Assembly: GCA_041627475.1 (NCBI GenBank)
Contig: JBFKQZ010000051.1
Coordinates: 1-14,967, forward strand
Reading direction: 5' to 3'
Source of the DNA: JBFGFG01 sp041627475
GTDB taxonomy: Bacteria > Actinomycetota > Nitriliruptoria > Nitriliruptorales > Nitriliruptoraceae
Length of the DNA stretch: 14,967 nucleotides
Below, piece after piece: positions 12,238 through 14,967 of the stretch. Under the pieces are notes generated by a model. It did no database searches. It saw only the letters and a program-made list of their open reading frames with translations, and had not been told where the DNA came from. A program made the position numbers and the translations under genes. The number at the start of each line of letters is the position of its first letter. The first letter of the stretch is position 1.

Positions 12238-12603
12238 TCAGAACGTCGCGGACTCGCCGCAGGCGCACGAGCCGCTGGAGTTCGGGTTGTCGATGGAGAA
12301 CCCGGACTGCTCCAGGGACTCCTTCCAGTCGATGACGGCACCGCCGAGGTAGGGGGCGCTCATCTTGTCGATCCGGATCGTGACGTCGTGCTGCGTGTCG
12401 ACGACATCGCCGTCGAGGTCGCGCTCGTCGAAGTACAGGGCGTAGCGGAAGCCGGCGCAGCCGCCTGCCTGCACCTGCACGCGGAGGTCGAGCTCCTCCT
12501 CGGCGTCGGCGAGGAACTCCTTGACCTTCGCCGCGGCGCCCTCGGTGAGGGTGACGCTGGTGGCGTGCTCGTGCTCGGTCTCGGGCGTGGTCGTCGCGCT
12601 CAC
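12238..12603 (-). CDS. erpA: A-type iron-sulfur carrier (ErpA/HesB/IscA family)
   Basis: A 121-residue protein that carries or inserts Fe-S clusters into client enzymes. The three cluster ligands are present: Cys49 in GGCAGFRY, and Cys113 and Cys115 in GSCACGES. GFSIDNPNSSGSC is the usual C-terminal signature. About 17 hydrophilic residues precede the fold. ErpA is the most likely name in an actinobacterium with SUF-type assembly, but IscA/SufA cannot be excluded. The GTG at 12603 has AAGGAG 8 nt upstream, and a TACACT box lies about 60 nt upstream. Likely clients in this window include NadA and the WhiB protein; that link is an inference. Confidence 0.93.
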   Translation of the reverse strand: MSATTTPETEHEHATSVTLTEGAAAKVKEFLADAEEELDLRVQVQAGGCAGFRYALYFDERDLDGDVVDTQHDVTIRIDKMSAPYLGGAVIDWKESLEQSGFSIDNPNSSGSCACGESATF

Positions 12604-12662
12604 TGCGTGCGCTCCTTGGTCTGCTGGTCCCGGCCCTCGGGCGGGGACACGACGGGTCGACG

Positions 12663-12668
12663 AGTGTA
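12663..12668 (-). promoter_or_regulatory. Candidate -10 box (TACACT) for the A-type carrier gene
   Basis: TACACT on the minus strand fits TAnnnT, in the 80-nt gap after the glycerate kinase stop. It predicts a leader of about 53 nt. The same hexamer precedes the response-regulator gene. Confidence 0.4.
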
Positions 12669-12683
12669 GCGACGGGCCCGTGG

Positions 12684-13790
12684 TCAGGAGCCCTGCGCCC
12701 ACCGTCCGGCCAGCCGCGCGGCGGCGTCGGCGACCTCCGCCGCCGGGTCCGCGCCGGGACCGTCCGGCGCCGCCTCCTCGAGGTCGGCGAGGCCGTCCCC
12801 CGGGACGACAGCGCTGCCCACGACGGCCGCGGTCGGCACCCCGTGCGCGGCCGCGCGCTCGGCCACGACCGCCATGACCTTCCCGGCGGCCGTGGTCACG
12901 TCCAGCCGCCCCTCGCCGCTCACGACGAGGTCGGCCCGCAGTTCCCCCGCCAGGACACCGTCGAGGTCCTGCAGGTCGGCGACGGCCGCGGCCCCCCGCG
13001 CGAACCGGGCGCCGAGCCCGGCCGCCACTCCGTAGCCGAGCCCGCCCGCGGCCCCGCTGCCCGGAGTCGTCGCGAGCTGGGGCGAGGCACCGAGGTCGCG
13101 TTCGGCGACGACCTGCCATGCGGCCAGGCCCTGCTCGAGGTGGGCCACGGTTGCCTCGTCGGCCCCCTTCTGCGGCCCGTAGACCGCGGGTGCGACGGCG
13201 AGCACGTCGTCCACGTCGGCGAGCAGCACGACCTCGACGCCGTCCCAGTCAGCGACCCACGTCCGCGCCGCGGCGGTGACGCGCGGCAGGTCCTCCCCAC
13301 CGACCTTCAGCCCGGAGCCGTCGGCGACCATCAGCCGGAACCCGAGGCCCGACAGCGCGCCCGTCCCGCCGTCGACCGTGGCGCTCCCGCCGAGCCCCAC
13401 GAGGATCCGCCGGGCCCCCGCGGCACGCGCCTCGTCGAGCAGCTGCCCGACGCCCCACGTCGTGGTCAGCCGCGGGTCGCGCCGCTCTGGCGCGAGCTTG
13501 TGGAGCCCGCAGGCCTCGGCGCTCTCGATCACGGCAGTGCCGTCCCGCAGCAGCCACCGCGCGGTGGTGGCCAGGCCCCGCGGGTCCACGACCTCGCGCT
13601 CCCGCACGGGCGTCCCGGCGAGGCCGCCTGCGAGCAGGGCGTCGAGCAGGCCCTCGCCACCGTCGGACATCGGGACGACGGCCAGCTCGGCGTCCGGGTG
13701 GACGCGGCGCCATCCCTCGGCGATGGCGGTCCCGGCCTCCCGGGCCGACAGGGTGCCCCCGAACGAGTCCGGTGCGATCACGACACGCAC
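12684..13790 (-). CDS. Glycerate kinase (GlxK/GarK family)
   Basis: A 368-residue glycerate kinase, which phosphorylates glycerate with ATP in glyoxylate and serine-linked metabolism. Family motifs in order: VVIAPDSFGGTLSA (3-16), MSDGGEGLLDAL (41-52), AEACGLHKLAPERRDP (91-106), GLGGSATVDGGTGALSGLGF (132-151), YGPQKGA (204-210), GSGAAGGLGYG, and SGEGRLDVTTAAGK (291-304). The length is normal for the type-2 family. The start is secure: AGGAGGT lies 6 nt before GTG 13790, and longer readings run through the nadA control region. A TACGCT -10-like box precedes it. No glyoxylate-pathway partner is adjacent; it is divergent from nadA. Confidence 0.95.
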   Translation of the reverse strand: MRVVIAPDSFGGTLSAREAGTAIAEGWRRVHPDAELAVVPMSDGGEGLLDALLAGGLAGTPVREREVVDPRGLATTARWLLRDGTAVIESAEACGLHKLAPERRDPRLTTTWGVGQLLDEARAAGARRILVGLGGSATVDGGTGALSGLGFRLMVADGSGLKVGGEDLPRVTAAARTWVADWDGVEVVLLADVDDVLAVAPAVYGPQKGADEATVAHLEQGLAAWQVVAERDLGASPQLATTPGSGAAGGLGYGVAAGLGARFARGAAAVADLQDLDGVLAGELRADLVVSGEGRLDVTTAAGKVMAVVAERAAAHGVPTAAVVGSAVVPGDGLADLEEAAPDGPGADPAAEVADAAARLAGRWAQGS

Positions 13791-13823
13791 CCGGTGACCT
13801 CCTGCAGTGGCTGCGAGGCCCGC

Positions 13824-13829
13824 AGCGTA
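13824..13829 (-). promoter_or_regulatory. Candidate glycerate kinase -10 box (TACGCT)
   Basis: TACGCT on the minus strand fits TAnnnT, 33 nt before the GTG at 13790, giving a leader of about 27 nt that contains the AGGAGG. Confidence 0.4.
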
Positions 13830-13867
13830 GGACCGACCGCCGGCCCGGCCGATCCGGCCCGGCGGGC

Positions 13868-13873
13868 TACGAT
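13868..13873 (+). promoter_or_regulatory. Candidate nadA -10 box (TACGAT)
   Basis: TACGAT fits TAnnnT. It predicts transcription start near 13880, just before the large palindrome, so a bound repressor would cover the first transcribed bases. No -35 box is recognised. Confidence 0.45.
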
Positions 13874-13885
13874 GGGGGCCTCCGT

Positions 13886-13910
13886 AATTATTGTCAGACT
13901 GACAATAATT
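13886..13910. promoter_or_regulatory. 25-bp perfect AT-rich palindrome, candidate NAD-repressor operator
   Basis: Left arm AATTATTGTCAG (13886-13897), centre A (13898), right arm CTGACAATAATT (13899-13910): 12-bp arms with no mismatch. It is conspicuously AT-rich within sequence that is otherwise nearly all G and C. It lies 25 nt before the nadA GTG and just after the predicted start point. The placement suits a repressor of NAD synthesis. An NrtR-type (Nudix-related) regulator is the first candidate by context; NiaR or another family is possible. The regulator gene is not in the window. Confidence 0.85.
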
Positions 13911-13935
13911 CACCGCGACCAGCCGAGGACCCCTC

Positions 13936-14967
13936 GTGGCGACCGCACCCACCACCCCGCTCCCCCGTCCCCGTGCGGCGACGGTCAAGCCGGACGCGGA
14001 CCGTCCGACGATCCCGGCCGACTCGCCGCTGCTGCGGCTGGGCCGGCGCATCGACGCGGTCACCGAGCGCGGCGTGGTCTGCCCCGGCGACCTCCCGGCA
14101 CCGAACGACCCGACGCTGGCCGACCGCGTGCGCGCGGCCAAGGAGGCGCTGGGCGACCGGGTCGTCGTGCTCGGGCACCACTACCAGCGCGAGCAGGTCA
14201 TCGAGTTCGCCGACTTCCGGGGGGACTCGTTCAAGCTGGCGCAGGACGCCAGCCGCCAGGATGCCGAGTTCATCGTCTTCTGCGGCGTCCACTTCATGGC
14301 CGAGTCCGCGTCGATCCTCGCCCGCGAGGACCAGACCGTGATCCTCCCCGACCTCGCCGCCGGCTGCTCGATGGCCGACATGGCCGAGGCCCGGCAGCTG
14401 GCCGACTGCTGGGAGCGGCTCGAACGGGCCGGCGTCGCCGACGCCACCGTCCCGCTGACCTACATGAACTCGACCGCGGCCATCAAGGCGTTCTGCGGCG
14501 AGCGCGAGGGTGCCATCTGCACCTCCTCCAACGCACCCCGCGCGATGCGCTGGGCCTTCGAGGACGCCGACGTCGCAGCCGAACCGGCCGACCGCAAGGT
14601 CCTCTTCCTCCCCGACCAGCACCTGGGTCGCAACACCGCAGTGCTGGCGCTCGGGCTCGAGCTCGACGACTGCGTGGTCTACGACCCGTGGCAGCCCGAC
14701 GGCGGCCTCACCGACCAGGAGCTCGCGGCGGCGAAGGTCATCCTGTGGAAGGGCCACTGCTCCGTCCACGCCCGCTTCCAGCCCGAGATGGTCACCGCCG
14801 CTCGCGAGGAGCTCGGCGACGACGCGCTGATCCTCGTCCACCCCGAGTGCCGCCACGAGGTCGTGCTCCAGGCCGACAAGGTCGGCTCGACCTCGCAGAT
14901 CATCGGCTGGGTCGACGAGGCGCCGGCCGGCAGCAACATCGCGATCGCGACCGAGCTGAACCTCGTG
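13936..14967 (+). CDS. nadA: Quinolinate synthase NadA (3' end cut by window edge)
   Basis: NadA condenses iminoaspartate with dihydroxyacetone phosphate to quinolinate, the first committed stage of de novo NAD synthesis, and uses an oxygen-sensitive [4Fe-4S] cluster. 344 codons are present and the frame is open at the right edge. Cluster cysteines are likely Cys116 (FCGVHFMAESA), Cys195 (AICTSSNA) and Cys305 (HPEC). Other signatures are LGHHYQREQVIEFADFRGDS, PDLAAGCSMADM, TYMNSTAAIKAFCG, LFLPDQHLGRNT and GSTSQIIGW. An N-terminal extension of roughly 30 residues is Pro-rich. GTG 13936 is supported by GAGGA 8 nt upstream. nadB and nadC would be expected downstream, outside the window. Confidence 0.96.
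   Translation, partial: MATAPTTPLPRPRAATVKPDADRPTIPADSPLLRLGRRIDAVTERGVVCPGDLPAPNDPTLADRVRAAKEALGDRVVVLGHHYQREQVIEFADFRGDSFKLAQDASRQDAEFIVFCGVHFMAESASILAREDQTVILPDLAAGCSMADMAEARQLADCWERLERAGVADATVPLTYMNSTAAIKAFCGEREGAICTSSNAPRAMRWAFEDADVAAEPADRKVLFLPDQHLGRNTAVLALGLELDDCVVYDPWQPDGGLTDQELAAAKVILWKGHCSVHARFQPEMVTAAREELGDDALILVHPECRHEVVLQADKVGSTSQIIGWVDEAPAGSNIAIATELNLV

Noticed and set aside
13894..14856. Minus-strand open frame opposite nadA
   Set aside because: It would run through the palindrome and nadA, which is certain from its Fe-S and substrate motifs.
1..14967. CRISPR array, mobile element, tRNA, rRNA or phage genes
   Set aside because: No regularly spaced repeats, transposase motifs, cloverleaf-like segments or composition shifts were seen by eye on either strand.

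Overview
The window is very GC-rich bacterial chromosome, with GTG starts common and C or G at most third codon positions. It holds a WhiB-type iron-sulfur regulator, the DEDDh exonuclease/GIY-YIG fusion typical of actinobacteria, and -10 boxes of the TAnnnT form without recognisable -35 boxes. This points to an actinomycetote. The gene set would suit a deep-branching lineage such as Nitriliruptoria or Euzebyales, but that placement is a guess. No rRNA, tRNA, CRISPR array, insertion sequence, phage gene or attachment site was seen. Most genes look like ordinary housekeeping genes, packed tightly and often translationally coupled.

Layout. (1) 1-1951, minus strand: a run of four genes, namely a DUF309 protein, a small double-CxxC zinc ribbon, a 100-residue protein of unknown function, and the N-terminal part of a long coiled-coil protein that leaves the window. 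(2) 2029-5121, plus strand: mutM (probably leaderless), a whiB-like gene and an exonuclease/GIY-YIG nuclease. (3) 5031-6933, minus strand: trpD, csaA and a BsuPI-like gene joined by 4-nt overlaps. The last of these runs 91 nt into the convergent nuclease gene. (4) 7056-8219: two receiver-domain proteins in tail-to-tail orientation, one with a C-terminal helix-turn-helix and one stand-alone with an eroded acidic pocket. (5) 8320-11639, plus strand: an overlapping set of cysteine desulfurase, TusA-like sulfur carrier, saccharopine-dehydrogenase-like oxidoreductase and AlkA-like DNA glycosylase. (6) 11646-13790, minus strand: a DHFR/RibD-like reductase, an A-type Fe-S carrier (ErpA/HesB) and glycerate kinase, with a strong hairpin between the first two. 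(7) 13936 to the right edge, plus strand: nadA, behind a perfect AT-rich 25-bp palindrome.

Themes. Sulfur and Fe-S metabolism recurs: desulfurase, TusA, A-type carrier, the Fe-S enzyme NadA and a WhiB protein. Base-excision repair is present twice (MutM and the AlkA-like glycosylase), next to a repair-type nuclease. The strongest regulatory signal is the palindrome in the nadA leader, which fits an NAD-biosynthesis repressor such as an NrtR-type protein. No clearly new multi-gene defence or mobile system is visible. The best leads are the nadA operator, the desulfurase/TusA/oxidoreductase/glycosylase cluster with unusual desulfurase motifs, the DUF309 gene without a normal start codon, and the dyads in the divergent promoters.
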